Assembly: GCF_900101475.1 (NCBI RefSeq)
Contig: NZ_FMZV01000003.1
Coordinates: 1-64,000 of the forward strand
Length of the DNA: 64,000 nucleotides
Source of the DNA: Ruegeria marina
Lineage (GTDB): Bacteria; Pseudomonadota; Alphaproteobacteria; Rhodobacterales; Rhodobacteraceae
Direction of reading: 5' to 3'
Part shown: one piece after another, positions 26,223 to 35,320 of the stretch
Layout of the letters: each line of letters opens with the position of its first letter
How positions within the stretch are numbered: the first letter of the stretch is position 1
Notes under the pieces: model-generated
Database searches by the model: none
What the model was told of the DNA's origin: nothing
Seen by the model: only the letters and a program-made list of their open reading frames with translations
Position numbers and translations under genes: made by a program

Positions 26223-27299
26223 TCAGTGCGGGAAGGGCCAGAGTCTGAGTTTTTCCTTGGCCACGCGCCAGAGCTGCGCCAGCCCGTGGGGCTCCATGAT
26301 CAGGAACGTGATGATCAGCGCGCCGACAATCACCAACTGCAGATGCGCCACGATATCGGTGGGCCAGCCCAGCATGTCGGCGCCAACCACCTTGAGCACC
26401 ACCGGCAGCAACACCAGGAAGGCCGCCCCGGCGAAGGAGCCGAAGATCGAGCCCAGGCCGCCGATGATCACCATGAACAGCACCAGAAAGGATTTCTGGA
26501 TACCGAAGGCCTCGCCAACCTCGACCGCACCCAGGTAGAGCGCGAAGAACAGCGCCCCCGAGATTCCCACGAAGAAAGAGCTGACGGCAAAGGCGGTCAT
26601 CTTAGCCTTGAGCGGGTTCACCCCGATGATCTCGGCGGCGATGTCCATGTCCCGGATCGCCATCCAGGTGCGGCCCATGGTGCCGCGGGTCAGGTTGCGC
26701 GCAATCACGGCGCAGGCGGTCAGGAAGATCAGGCAGAACAGGTAGGTGGCCCAGGCCGGCGCGTTGGGGCCGGTGATGATGATGCCGAACACGTCCCGCT
26801 CGGGCGCGTTGATCTGGCCCGAGGCCGAATAGTTGTAGAACCACGGCACCCGGTTGAAGAGCCACACGAGGAAGAATTGCGCCGCCAGCGTGGCCACCGC
26901 CAGATAGAACCCCTTGATCCGCAGGCTGGGCAAGCCGAACAGCACCCCCACGGCGGCGGTGATGCCGCCGGCCAGGATCACATGGATGAACATGCTGACC
27001 TCTGGGAAAGCGGTCATCAGCTTGTAGCAGGCATAGGCGCCCACCGCCATGAAACCGCCGGTGCCCAGGCTGACCTGGCCGCAGTAGCCCACCAGGATGT
27101 TCAGCCCGATCGCAGCAATGGCATAGATCAGGAAGGGCAGCAGCAGCGCGTTGGCCCAGTAGTCGTTGATGACGAACGGGATGATCCCGAAGGCCACCAC
27201 GAGGACGGCATAGTACCGATACCTGTCGAACTTGATCGGAAAGGTCTGGTTGTCGGCCACGTAGGAGGTTTTGAAATCTCCGGCTTCACGGTAGAACAT
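26223..27299 (-). CDS. LivM-type ABC transporter permease
   Basis: A 358-residue protein with eight to ten transmembrane segments. GLNILVGYCGQVSLGTGGFMAVGAY is the LivM N-terminal signature and MAIRDMDIAAEIIGVNPLKAKMTAFAVSS is the cytoplasmic loop that contacts the ATPases. It pairs with the LivH-type permease to form the channel. The gene follows the small membrane protein gene by three bases. Confidence 0.92.
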   Translation of the reverse strand: MFYREAGDFKTSYVADNQTFPIKFDRYRYYAVLVVAFGIIPFVINDYWANALLLPFLIYAIAAIGLNILVGYCGQVSLGTGGFMAVGAYACYKLMTAFPEVSMFIHVILAGGITAAVGVLFGLPSLRIKGFYLAVATLAAQFFLVWLFNRVPWFYNYSASGQINAPERDVFGIIITGPNAPAWATYLFCLIFLTACAVIARNLTRGTMGRTWMAIRDMDIAAEIIGVNPLKAKMTAFAVSSFFVGISGALFFALYLGAVEVGEAFGIQKSFLVLFMVIIGGLGSIFGSFAGAAFLVLLPVVLKVVGADMLGWPTDIVAHLQLVIVGALIITFLIMEPHGLAQLWRVAKEKLRLWPFPH

Positions 27300-27302
27300 C
27301 GC

Positions 27303-27560
27303 TTACATGCCCCCTTCGGACTGCGCACGGTTGCGGGCCGCGGCATCGAGTTGATTTGTCTTTTTCGCATAGCCGCTCGCCTCGGCGGCCCGGACCAGCC
27401 GCAGGTATGCGACGATCCCCATGATGAATCCGGCAAAGGCCAGAAGGCCGGCGACGATCAGCTGCCGGTCGCTGAGATCGTCCGAAGTCAGGGCGATGTA
27501 GCCGAAGGCCCAGAAGCCCGACCAGGCGACGACGTTGACGATGGCGATCAGCTTTGTCAT
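27303..27560 (-). CDS. Small two-TM membrane protein within the transporter operon
   Basis: An 85-residue protein with two hydrophobic helices (about 8-27 and 38-58) and a charged cytoplasmic tail. It starts MTKLIAIVN at 27560, just after an AGAGGG site. I recognise no family. Its position between the two permease genes, with three bases to the LivM gene and 82 bases after the LivH gene, suggests an accessory subunit of the importer. Confidence 0.7.
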   Translation of the reverse strand: MTKLIAIVNVVAWSGFWAFGYIALTSDDLSDRQLIVAGLLAFAGFIMGIVAYLRLVRAAEASGYAKKTNQLDAAARNRAQSEGGM

Positions 27561-27642
27561 CCCTCTGCTCCCTTCCTTGCGAAGGTTCCGGGCGGGCGGG
27601 TCTCGTTGCGCGGAACGCGCAACGGGGTCGCCCACCGGAGCC

Positions 27643-28629
27643 TCAGACCCTTTCGATGATCTTCTCTCCGAACAGGCCCTGCGGCCGGAACACGAGGAAG
27701 ATCAGCGCCAGCACATAAGCGAACCAGTTCTCGGTCGCGCCGCCCACCAGCGGGCCGATCGCGAATTCGAAGAGTTTCTCGCCCACCCCGATGATCAGCC
27801 CGCCGACAATGGCGCCCGGGATCGAGGTGAAACCGCCCAGCATCAGCACCGGCAGCGCCTTGAGCGCGATCAGCGACAGCGAGAACTGCACGCCCGACTT
27901 GGTGCCCCACATGATGCCCGCGACCAGCGCCACGAACCCGGCGACCGACCAGACCAGCACCCAGATGAAGCTGAGCGAGATACCAACCGACAGCGCCGCC
28001 TGGTGGTCATCGGCCACCGCGCGCATGGCGCGGCCCTGCTTGGTGTATTGGCTGAAGGCCACCAGCGCCGCCACCAGAATCGCCGCGATCACGGTCGCCA
28101 CGATGTCGAGATTGTCGATGAAGAAACCGTAGCCGAAGATGCCGTAGGTGGTGTCGTCGATCCAGACGTTCAGGCCCTGCGGCAGGCCGACGTCGAGCGT
28201 CTTGATCTCGGAGCCCCACATCAGGTCGGCCACGCCTTCGAGGAAATAGGCAAGGCCGATGGTGGCCATGAACAGGATGATCGGTTCCTGCCCGACCAGG
28301 TGGCGCATCACGAAATGCTGCACGCACCAGGCCATCAGCACCATGACCGCCATGGTCATAAGAATTGCAAGCAGCGCCGGCACGTTCCAGCCGAAATGGG
28401 TGATATGGGCCCCGAAGATCGCGTTGATCAGATGCGCGAAGGGCACCTGCCCGTTCATGATGCCGACCAGCGTCATCGCCGCGAACAACGCCATGACACC
28501 CTGGGCATAGTTGAAGATGCCGGAGGCCTTGTAGATCAGCACGAAGCCCAGCGCCACCAGCGCATAGAGCACCCCCGCCATGAGGCCGTTGAGAATGACC
28601 TCGGTGGCATAAATCAGTTGATCAGACAT
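27643..28629 (-). CDS. LivH-type ABC transporter permease
   Basis: A 328-residue inner-membrane protein with about eight transmembrane helices. It opens ILNGLMAGVLYALVALGFVL and has GIFNYAQGVMALFAAM, the LivH signature; RAMRAVADDHQAALSVGI is the EAA-like loop for ATPase contact. It forms the translocation path together with the LivM-type protein. Confidence 0.92.
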   Translation of the reverse strand: MSDQLIYATEVILNGLMAGVLYALVALGFVLIYKASGIFNYAQGVMALFAAMTLVGIMNGQVPFAHLINAIFGAHITHFGWNVPALLAILMTMAVMVLMAWCVQHFVMRHLVGQEPIILFMATIGLAYFLEGVADLMWGSEIKTLDVGLPQGLNVWIDDTTYGIFGYGFFIDNLDIVATVIAAILVAALVAFSQYTKQGRAMRAVADDHQAALSVGISLSFIWVLVWSVAGFVALVAGIMWGTKSGVQFSLSLIALKALPVLMLGGFTSIPGAIVGGLIIGVGEKLFEFAIGPLVGGATENWFAYVLALIFLVFRPQGLFGEKIIERV

Positions 28630-28670
28630 GTCCCGAGCCCCCGGTTTTCGTCGTGTCGTTCAGATGAAGA

Positions 28671-29489
28671 TCAATCATGGGCCACCCCCAGGTATGCGTC
28701 GATGACCTCCTGGTTGTTACGCACCTCGTCGGGTGTGCCGTCGCCGATCTTCTTGCCGTAATCCATCACCACCACCCGGTCGCTCAGGTCCATGACGACG
28801 CCCATGTCGTGTTCGATCAGCGCGATGGTGGTGCCGAACTCGTCGTTCACGTCGAGGATGAAGCGGCTCATGTCCTCCTTTTCCTCGACGTTCATGCCGG
28901 CCATCGGTTCGTCCAGCAGCAACAGCTTCGGCTCGGCGGCCAGTGCGCGGGCCAGTTCGACCCGCTTTTTCAGGCCATAGGGCAGGCGCGACACCGGCGT
29001 CTTGCGGATGTGCTGGATTTCGAGGAAGTCGATGATCTTTTCCACCGCCTCGCGGTTCTCGGTCTCTTCGCGCTCGGCCTTGCCACGCCAGATCGCCTGG
29101 GCGAACAGCCCCGCTTGCATGTAGTTCAGCCTGCCGGTCATCACGTTGTCGAGAACGCTCATGCCTTCGAACAGCGCAATGTTCTGGAAGGTGCGGGCGA
29201 TGCCCTGGCGGGCCACCTCGTAGGGGCGCATCGGCGGGCGTTTCTGACCGTGAAACCAGACCTCGCCCTCCTGCGGGACATAAAAGCCCGAGATCACGTT
29301 CAGCATCGAGGACTTGCCGGCGCCGTTCGGGCCGATGATCGCGCGGATCTCGCCTTCGCGGATGTCAAAGCTGATGTCCTTGATCGCCACCACGCCGCCA
29401 AACCGCAGGGTGATGTTCTTCATTTCCATCACCACGCCGCCGATCTTGCGGCCGTCCTCGGTGATGTATCCCTCAGATGCGTCGAGCAT
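28671..29489 (-). CDS. LivG-type ABC transporter ATP-binding protein
   Basis: A 272-residue ATPase. FGGVVAIKDISFDIREGEI is the LivG-type start, Walker A is GPNGAGKSS, the signature motif is degenerate (RLPYGLKKRVELARAL) as is common in this subfamily, and Walker B is LLLLDEPMAGMN with the LivG-specific IALIEHDMGVVMDLSDRV. It works as a heterodimer with the LivF-type ATPase. Confidence 0.93.
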   Translation of the reverse strand: MLDASEGYITEDGRKIGGVVMEMKNITLRFGGVVAIKDISFDIREGEIRAIIGPNGAGKSSMLNVISGFYVPQEGEVWFHGQKRPPMRPYEVARQGIARTFQNIALFEGMSVLDNVMTGRLNYMQAGLFAQAIWRGKAEREETENREAVEKIIDFLEIQHIRKTPVSRLPYGLKKRVELARALAAEPKLLLLDEPMAGMNVEEKEDMSRFILDVNDEFGTTIALIEHDMGVVMDLSDRVVVMDYGKKIGDGTPDEVRNNQEVIDAYLGVAHD

Positions 29490-29557
29490 CGGTGTCTCCC
29501 TTGTCTGTCGGACCGGGGTCCGGTGCGGCGGGCGCAGGGCGCGCGCCCGTCCGGCGC

Positions 29558-31549
29558 TTATTCGGCGGCAACCTTGTGCTGCGTCACGGGCTGGACCTTG
29601 GCGTCGCAGATGGTGAGCGTGGCCTTGATCGAGCCCTTGCGGCCGTCCTCGTAGGTCACCTCGGTCACGGTCGAGACCTTGTCGGAACCGTCGTAGAGGG
29701 CGGCTATGATGTCAGCGTACTTGTCCTCGACGAAGCCGCGGCGCACCTTGCGGGTCCGGGTGATCTCGCCGTCGTCGGCATCAAGCTCCTTGTGCAGGAC
29801 AACGAAACGATGCACCTGGCAGCCCGACAGCATGGCGTCGGCGGCCACCGACTTGTTCACCTCTTCCACATGTCTGGTGATGTTTTCCAGCACGCGGGGA
29901 TGACTGGCCAGATCCTGATACGAGGCATAGGCGATGTTGTTGCGTTCGGCCCAGTTGCCGATCGCGGTCAGGTCGATGTTGATGAAGGCAACGCAGCGGT
30001 CCTTGCCATTGCCGAACAGCACCGCCTCGAGGATGTCGGGATAGAACTTGAGCTTGTTCTCGACATACTTGGGCGCGAACATGCTGCCATCGGCCATCTT
30101 GCCCACGTCCTTGGCGCGGTCGATGATGCGCAGGTGACCCGAACCTTCCTCGATGAAGCCCGCGTCGCCGGTGGCGACCCAGCCTTCGGCATCCTTGGTC
30201 GACGCGGTGCTTTCGGGGTTCTTGTAGTATTCCACAAAGACGCCGGGTGAGCGGTAGTGGATCTCCCCCTTTTCGTCGATGCGGATTTCCACATCGGGCG
30301 CGGGCACGCCCACGGTGTCGGCGCGCACCTCGCCATCGGGCTGCACGGTGATGAACACGGTGGCCTCGGTCTGGCCGTAGAGCTGCTTGAGGTTGATACC
30401 CAGCGAGCGGTAGAAATCGAAGATCTCCGGCCCGATCGCCTCGCCCGCGGTATAGCCGACGCGGAACCGGCTGTAGCCCAGCGTGTCCTTGAGCGGGCCG
30501 TAGACCAGGATATTGCCCAGGGCATATTTCAGACGGTCACCAAAGCCGACCGGTTTGCCATCGAGGATGCGGCCGCCGACCTTCTTGGCATGGGCCATGA
30601 AGTAGTCGAACATGCGTTTCTTCAGCTTGCTGGCGTCCTCCATGCGGATCATCACGTTGGTGAGCTGCATCTCGAACACCCGCGGCGGGGCGAAGAAATA
30701 GGTCGGGCCGATCTCGCGCAGGTCGGTCATCATGGTGTCTGCGCTTTCGGGGCAGTTCACGCAGAAGCCGCACCAGTACGCCTGACCGATGGAGAAGATG
30801 AAATCCCCCACCCATGCCATCGGCAGGTAGGACAGGATGTCCTCGTTGCGGGTCAGCTTATCGAATTCGGCCGAATTCTTGGCGCTTTCGATCACGTTGC
30901 GGTTGGACAGAACCACGCCCTTGGGCTTGCCCGTGGTGCCCGAGGTATAGAGCATCACGCAGGTGTCCTCATAGGTGATCGCGGCGATGCGGCGATCCAG
31001 TTCCGCGTCAAGTCTCTGATGCCCGGCCCGGCCCTCGGCCATGATGTCGTGCAGCGCGTTCATCTGGGAATGGTCGTATTTCCGCATCCCGCGCTTGTCG
31101 GTGTAGAGGATGTGCTTGACCTGGTGCACCTTCTCCTGGATCTCGATGACCTTGTCTACCTGTTCCTGGTCGCCGCAGACGACGTATTTGGCGCCGCAAT
31201 GCTCCATCACATACGCCATCTCTTCGGCCACTGAATCCTGGTAGAGAGGCACCGGAACGGCGCCGACCATCTGCGCGGCGACCATCGACCAGTAATGCGC
31301 CGGGCGGTTGCGCCCGATCACCGCGATATGGTCGCCCTTTTCGACGCCCAGTTCCAGAAAGCCGAGCGCCATGGCGCGGACCTCGGCCGCTGTTTCGGCC
31401 CAGGTCCAGCATTGCCAGATGCCGAGTTCCTTTTCCCGATAGGCCGGGGCATCCCCGAACTGGGTTGCATTGCGGTGAAGCAGCGCCGGAAGGGACTGAA
31501 ACCCTCCGGCGCCCGACTGCGACTGAGCCAATATATCTCTCCTCCCCAT
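29558..31549 (-). CDS. Long-chain acyl-CoA synthetase (AMP-binding, FadD15-like)
   Basis: An adenylate-forming enzyme of about 663 residues. P-loop-like YTSGTTGKPKGVVLS (about 215-230), GYTAGEAIGPEIF, LYGQTEATVF and GWVATGDAGFIEEGSGHLRIIDRAKD are the A3, A5 and A7/A8 core motifs. It activates a fatty or other hydrophobic acid to its CoA ester. The ATG at 31549 has GGAGGAG nine bases upstream, but a TTG at 31531 also has GGAGGAG at seven bases, so the start is uncertain by six codons. First gene of the transporter operon, facing the sensor kinase gene. Confidence 0.9.
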   Translation of the reverse strand: MGRRDILAQSQSGAGGFQSLPALLHRNATQFGDAPAYREKELGIWQCWTWAETAAEVRAMALGFLELGVEKGDHIAVIGRNRPAHYWSMVAAQMVGAVPVPLYQDSVAEEMAYVMEHCGAKYVVCGDQEQVDKVIEIQEKVHQVKHILYTDKRGMRKYDHSQMNALHDIMAEGRAGHQRLDAELDRRIAAITYEDTCVMLYTSGTTGKPKGVVLSNRNVIESAKNSAEFDKLTRNEDILSYLPMAWVGDFIFSIGQAYWCGFCVNCPESADTMMTDLREIGPTYFFAPPRVFEMQLTNVMIRMEDASKLKKRMFDYFMAHAKKVGGRILDGKPVGFGDRLKYALGNILVYGPLKDTLGYSRFRVGYTAGEAIGPEIFDFYRSLGINLKQLYGQTEATVFITVQPDGEVRADTVGVPAPDVEIRIDEKGEIHYRSPGVFVEYYKNPESTASTKDAEGWVATGDAGFIEEGSGHLRIIDRAKDVGKMADGSMFAPKYVENKLKFYPDILEAVLFGNGKDRCVAFINIDLTAIGNWAERNNIAYASYQDLASHPRVLENITRHVEEVNKSVAADAMLSGCQVHRFVVLHKELDADDGEITRTRKVRRGFVEDKYADIIAALYDGSDKVSTVTEVTYEDGRKGSIKATLTICDAKVQPVTQHKVAAE

Positions 31550-31686
31550 TCCGGCCCGCTCCTCCGGGCCGGACATGACCGCGCGAACCCTTTCGGCGGG
31601 TTCTTGCGATTCTGCCCCTGATCAGGAACAGCGACATTGGTGCTGTGCAATTTTTTCGTGATGTTTTCGCAATTCTTACGAATTGT

Positions 31687-31743
31687 AACAGGGCGCCACC
31701 GGTGACCGCGACACTGTAACCTCCCGCGACGGCGCCCCCTGTT
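31687..31743. promoter_or_regulatory. Interrupted inverted repeat between CoA synthetase and sensor kinase genes
   Basis: AACAGGGCGCC (31687-31697) is mirrored by GGCGCCCCCTGTT (31731-31743), the second arm carrying two extra C. Two TGTAAC hexamers (31685 and 31715) lie in or near it. The position in the 240-base divergent control region suggests a binding site for the adjacent response regulator, but this is inference. Confidence 0.3.
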
Positions 31744-31789
31744 CTGGCGATTCTTGTGGTGCTAGTCAGAAAGGGGGAGGCCGGACACC

Positions 31790-33688
31790 GTGGACAGAAG
31801 CGAACAGTGGATCAAGACGATGACGACGGCCGGGCTGAACCTGATCGCCCAGGCCCTGTCGATCTATGACAACGATCTGCGGTTGGCGGTCTGCAACCGG
31901 CGGTTCCAGGAAATGTTTCATCTGCCGGACCGGCTGATCCGACCGGGCGCGCGGTTCGACGACACGATCCGCTATCTCGCCGAGCGTGGCGATTACGGCG
32001 AGGTCGCCGACATCGACGCGTTGGTGCAGCGCCGGGTGGAGCAGGCTTGCGCCTTTGTGCCACATTATTTCGAGCGCACCCGCGCCAACGGGCAGGTGAT
32101 CTCGATCGAAGGGGCGCCGCTGCCGCAGGGCGGCTGGGTGACCGTCTATACCGACATCACCCGCACCAAGCGGGTCGAGGAGCTGCTGCGTGCCCGATCC
32201 GAGGAGTTGTCGGACCAGTTGCTGGCCCATGCCGAGGAACTGAGCGCCTCCAACCGCAAGCTGGCCGCCACCATCGGCGCGCTGGAAGAGACGCAGCGGC
32301 AGTTGACCGAGATCGAGGCGCGCACCCGCCTGACCACCGAGATGATGCCGGCCCATATCGCCCATGTGGATAGGGACGGGCATTACACCTACTCCAACCG
32401 GCGGCTGAGCGCGGTGATGCCGGGGCGGCCCTCGGACATCCTGGGGCTGCATATCTCGGAGGCGCTGGGGCCCGAGGCCTTTGCCAAGATCGAGCCGCAC
32501 TTGCAGGCGGCCTATTCCGGCGACAGCCCGGTGTTCGAGTTCAACGAGACCCATGACGGGCGGCGCATCCGGGTGGCCTTTACCCCCGATGGCACGGGCG
32601 GGGTCTATATCCTGTCGATGGATGTCACCGCCGAGACCCAGACCCGCGTCGCGCTGCAACAATCCCGCCGCCGCGCGATGGCGGCGCAGATGACCAGCGG
32701 GCTGGCGCATGATTTCTCGAACCTGCTGACCATCATCCTGGGCATGATGTCGAAGATGGCGAAGATGGACCTGCCCGAGGAGGCGGCAGAACTGGTCGCG
32801 GCAACGCAGGCCACCGCGCAGCGCGGCGGCCGACTGCTCAACCGTATCGCGGACATGACCGGCAACCGCACCCTGCGGCCGCGCGCCACCGACATGCACG
32901 GTCTGCTCGAAGACCTCAAGCTGCTGGCCACCCCCACACTGCCGCGCGGCATCGGGTTGAGCGTACTGGATCACACGCCCGACGAAGCGCTAATGCTGGA
33001 TGCCGGCATGTTGCAGGATGCGCTGCTGAACCTGGTGCTGAACGCGCGGGATGCCTGCGGCGCCAACGGGCTGATCACCGTCAGCGCCCATGCCATCGGC
33101 CGGATCTGGATCGAGATCGCGGTGACCGACACAGGGCCGGGTTTTTCCAAGGAGGCGCTGGAGCGCGGGCTGCACCCGTTCTTCACCACCAAGGGCAGCG
33201 AGGGGTCGGGGCTGGGTCTGCCGATGGTCTATGACATGGTCAAACTGGCAGGCGGCGACATGCGGTTGGGCAACACCCCCACCGGCGCGGTCGTCACCCT
33301 GCGCCTGCCCTATCGCGCGGCACCAACCGCACAGGGCGGGCTGGCGCTGCTGGTCGAGGACAACGAAGACCTGCGCGCCACCTTCCGCGACATGCTGGTC
33401 GACCTGGGGCACACGGTGATCGAAGCGACCTCGGCCGACGAGGCCAGCGCGCTGGCCGCTGATATCGAGGATATCGCGCTGGTGCTGTCCGACATCAAGC
33501 TGGAAGGCACTGCCACCGGCATCGACCTGTTGCAGCGCCTGCCGCGTGCCCTGCCCTGTATCCTGATGACCTCGCTGCCGCTGTCCGATCCGCTGCACCG
33601 CGAGGCACTGGCCCGTGGCCCCGTGCTGCGCAAACCCTTTTCCCGCGCGCAACTGGCCGCGCTGATCCGTACCGAGGAGACGCCATGA
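31790..33688 (+). CDS. Hybrid sensor histidine kinase (PAS-PAS-HisKA-HATPase-REC)
   Basis: A 632-residue cytoplasmic kinase. Two PAS domains (about 15-130, of the PAS_7 type, and 185-285) are joined by a coiled coil (EELLRARSEELSDQLLAHAEEL). The phosphorylated histidine is His307 in GLAHDFSNLL, the ATPase has VLNARDAC and DTGPGFS with FFTTKGSEGSGLGL, and a C-terminal receiver has the acceptor Asp568 in VLSDIKLEG. No membrane segment, so it senses an internal signal. Its stop overlaps the start of the response regulator as ATGA. Divergent from the CoA-synthetase/transporter operon, which it probably regulates. Confidence 0.92.
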   Translation: MDRSEQWIKTMTTAGLNLIAQALSIYDNDLRLAVCNRRFQEMFHLPDRLIRPGARFDDTIRYLAERGDYGEVADIDALVQRRVEQACAFVPHYFERTRANGQVISIEGAPLPQGGWVTVYTDITRTKRVEELLRARSEELSDQLLAHAEELSASNRKLAATIGALEETQRQLTEIEARTRLTTEMMPAHIAHVDRDGHYTYSNRRLSAVMPGRPSDILGLHISEALGPEAFAKIEPHLQAAYSGDSPVFEFNETHDGRRIRVAFTPDGTGGVYILSMDVTAETQTRVALQQSRRRAMAAQMTSGLAHDFSNLLTIILGMMSKMAKMDLPEEAAELVAATQATAQRGGRLLNRIADMTGNRTLRPRATDMHGLLEDLKLLATPTLPRGIGLSVLDHTPDEALMLDAGMLQDALLNLVLNARDACGANGLITVSAHAIGRIWIEIAVTDTGPGFSKEALERGLHPFFTTKGSEGSGLGLPMVYDMVKLAGGDMRLGNTPTGAVVTLRLPYRAAPTAQGGLALLVEDNEDLRATFRDMLVDLGHTVIEATSADEASALAADIEDIALVLSDIKLEGTATGIDLLQRLPRALPCILMTSLPLSDPLHREALARGPVLRKPFSRAQLAALIRTEETP

Positions 33689-34389
33689 CCGCCCCTCTCG
33701 TGACCATCCTGGACGATGAGCCGGAGATCCGCCTGATCCTGACCGAAGCCCTGGCCGAGGCCGGGTTCCGCACCCAGAGTTTTTCCCGCGCGCGGGAATT
33801 CGAAGCCTCGCTGAAGCGGGTGACGCCGGATGTCTGTCTTGTGGACCTGTCGCTGCCCGATACCGACGGACTGGCGCTGGTACATCGGCTGGCGCTGGAG
33901 CAGGGGGCGACGGTGATCATCATCTCGGGCCGGGCACAGGTGCAGGACAGGGTCACCGGGCTGGAACTGGGGGCCGACGACTATATCACAAAACCGTTCG
34001 ACCCGGCAGAGGTGGTGGCGCGCATCCGCGCCCGCCTGCGCGACGGGATGCGCAGCGAGGTGCAGAGCGGTGATACAGCCAGTTTCAACGGCTGGACCGC
34101 GCATTTCGACCGCTACGCGCTGGAGGACGAAAGCGGCTTGGAAACACCGTTTTCCCACGCCGAGGGCGAGGTACTGCGTCTGTTCCTGGAAAGTCCCAAG
34201 CGGCTGATCAGCCGGGCCCAGATGCAGGAGGCGCTCGGCGGGGGTGCCGGCGAGAGCTTTGACCGGGCGATGGATGTGCGCATCTCGCGGCTGCGTACCA
34301 AGCTGCGCGAGGATCCAAAGAACCCGCGCCTGATCAAGACGATCTACGGGGCGGGCTACATCTTTCTGGGCGACGTTCAGTGGCGCTAA
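33685..34389 (+). CDS. OmpR-family response regulator
   Basis: A 234-residue protein. The receiver domain has acidic pocket DDEP, phospho-acceptor Asp54 in CLVDLSLPD, and the conserved Lys in ITKPFDP. The C-terminal winged helix ends RTKLREDPKNPRLIKTIYGAGYIF, the typical OmpR recognition region. It overlaps the kinase gene by four bases and is surely its partner. Likely targets are the divergent transporter and CoA-ligase operon. Confidence 0.93.
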   Translation: MTAPLVTILDDEPEIRLILTEALAEAGFRTQSFSRAREFEASLKRVTPDVCLVDLSLPDTDGLALVHRLALEQGATVIIISGRAQVQDRVTGLELGADDYITKPFDPAEVVARIRARLRDGMRSEVQSGDTASFNGWTAHFDRYALEDESGLETPFSHAEGEVLRLFLESPKRLISRAQMQEALGGGAGESFDRAMDVRISRLRTKLREDPKNPRLIKTIYGAGYIFLGDVQWR

Positions 34390-34498
34390 GGCTCTGTTGA
34401 CCCGGACCGGCCTGAAACCGTAAGATGAGAAAGAAACGCGCGGACCGAAACAAGGGCGGGCCAGCGCCTGCCGCAATCTTTTCGGGAGGGAGATTGCC

Positions 34499-34786
34499 AT
34501 GCACCCCTATCTGAAAATCCGCCGGCGCATGCTGGACAAGGCGCTGCGCCGCTATGCCCTGGCCGATGCGGCCTGGCGACGGGGACTGGAACAGGCGGCC
34601 CTGCTTGTGCCCGGCGCGATGGGCCGGGGGCATGTGATGATCGGCAATCCGGGGTCCCGGGTACGCCGGCTGTACGATGAGCGCGACCGGGCGTTGCAGC
34701 GCCTGGCGGCCGCCCGGACCAAGCTGCACGAAGCGCGCCGCAGGATTCGGCCCGAGCGGCGTATCCTGCTGATCACACTGGGCTAA
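34499..34786 (+). CDS. Small basic helical protein, unknown function
   Basis: A 95-residue, arginine-rich (about 20% Arg) helical protein without signal peptide or membrane segment. GGGAGGG lies nine bases before the ATG, and the codon pattern matches the neighbours. No known domain. It is 110 bases after the response regulator gene and might share its transcript. Confidence 0.55.
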   Translation: MHPYLKIRRRMLDKALRRYALADAAWRRGLEQAALLVPGAMGRGHVMIGNPGSRVRRLYDERDRALQRLAAARTKLHEARRRIRPERRILLITLG

Positions 34787-34852
34787 ACCACACAGATTTC
34801 AGGCGCAAACGGCACAAAATGTGGTATGCTCTCGGCAGGAGGGACGCATATC

Positions 34853-35251
34853 ATGACAACACTCGAATTCTACACTGTCTTGACCGGGCTTTGGATCGCA
34901 ATCGCCTGGCTACCCTATATCCTGGATCGGATCATGGTCCGCGGCCTGATGGGCGCCATGGCGAACTATGACCCGAATGCCACCCCGCAAAGTGCCTGGG
35001 CGCAGCGCGCGATGCGCGCGCATAACGTGGCGATCCAGGCCTTTGCCGCCTTTGCCCCATTGGCGGTGATGGCAATGATGAAACGGCCCGAAGATGCCCT
35101 TGCCGGCACGCTGGCGATGACTTTCTTCGTGGGTATCTTCGCCCATTACATCATCTATTGCCTCGGGATCCCGGTGCTCCGGACGCTTGCCTTTGCCCTC
35201 GCCGCCCTGTCATCGGTGGCCTTGGCACTTCGGCTGCTGGGCACGATCTAG
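34853..35251 (+). CDS. MAPEG-family membrane protein
   Basis: A 132-residue protein with four predicted transmembrane helices and the MAPEG pattern (AQRAMRAHNVAIQAFAAFAPLAVMA), related to microsomal glutathione transferases and leukotriene C4 synthase. Bacterial members are mostly uncharacterised. AGGAGGG precedes the ATG at 34853 by about ten bases; an earlier in-frame ATG includes that site and is not used. Confidence 0.82.
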   Translation: MTTLEFYTVLTGLWIAIAWLPYILDRIMVRGLMGAMANYDPNATPQSAWAQRAMRAHNVAIQAFAAFAPLAVMAMMKRPEDALAGTLAMTFFVGIFAHYIIYCLGIPVLRTLAFALAALSSVALALRLLGTI

Positions 35252-35275
35252 AATCAGGCAACCCGACCGGGACAG

Positions 35276-35304
35276 GATCCCGTCGCCCTGGCGTCGGGAT
35301 CTTT
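35276..35304 (+). terminator. Terminator after the MAPEG gene
   Basis: A 12-base stem (35276-35287 with 35290-35301) interrupted by one T-T mismatch, with a two-base loop and TTT following. It lies 25 bases after the MAPEG stop and before the convergent SGNH hydrolase gene. Confidence 0.7.
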
Positions 35305-35320
35305 CGGATCATACCTGCAC

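Noticed and set aside
25743-27659. A 638-codon open frame antisense to the binding protein and LivM-type genes
   Set aside because: Low-complexity His/Gln/Asp-rich translation without domains; the minus strand carries clear transporter proteins.
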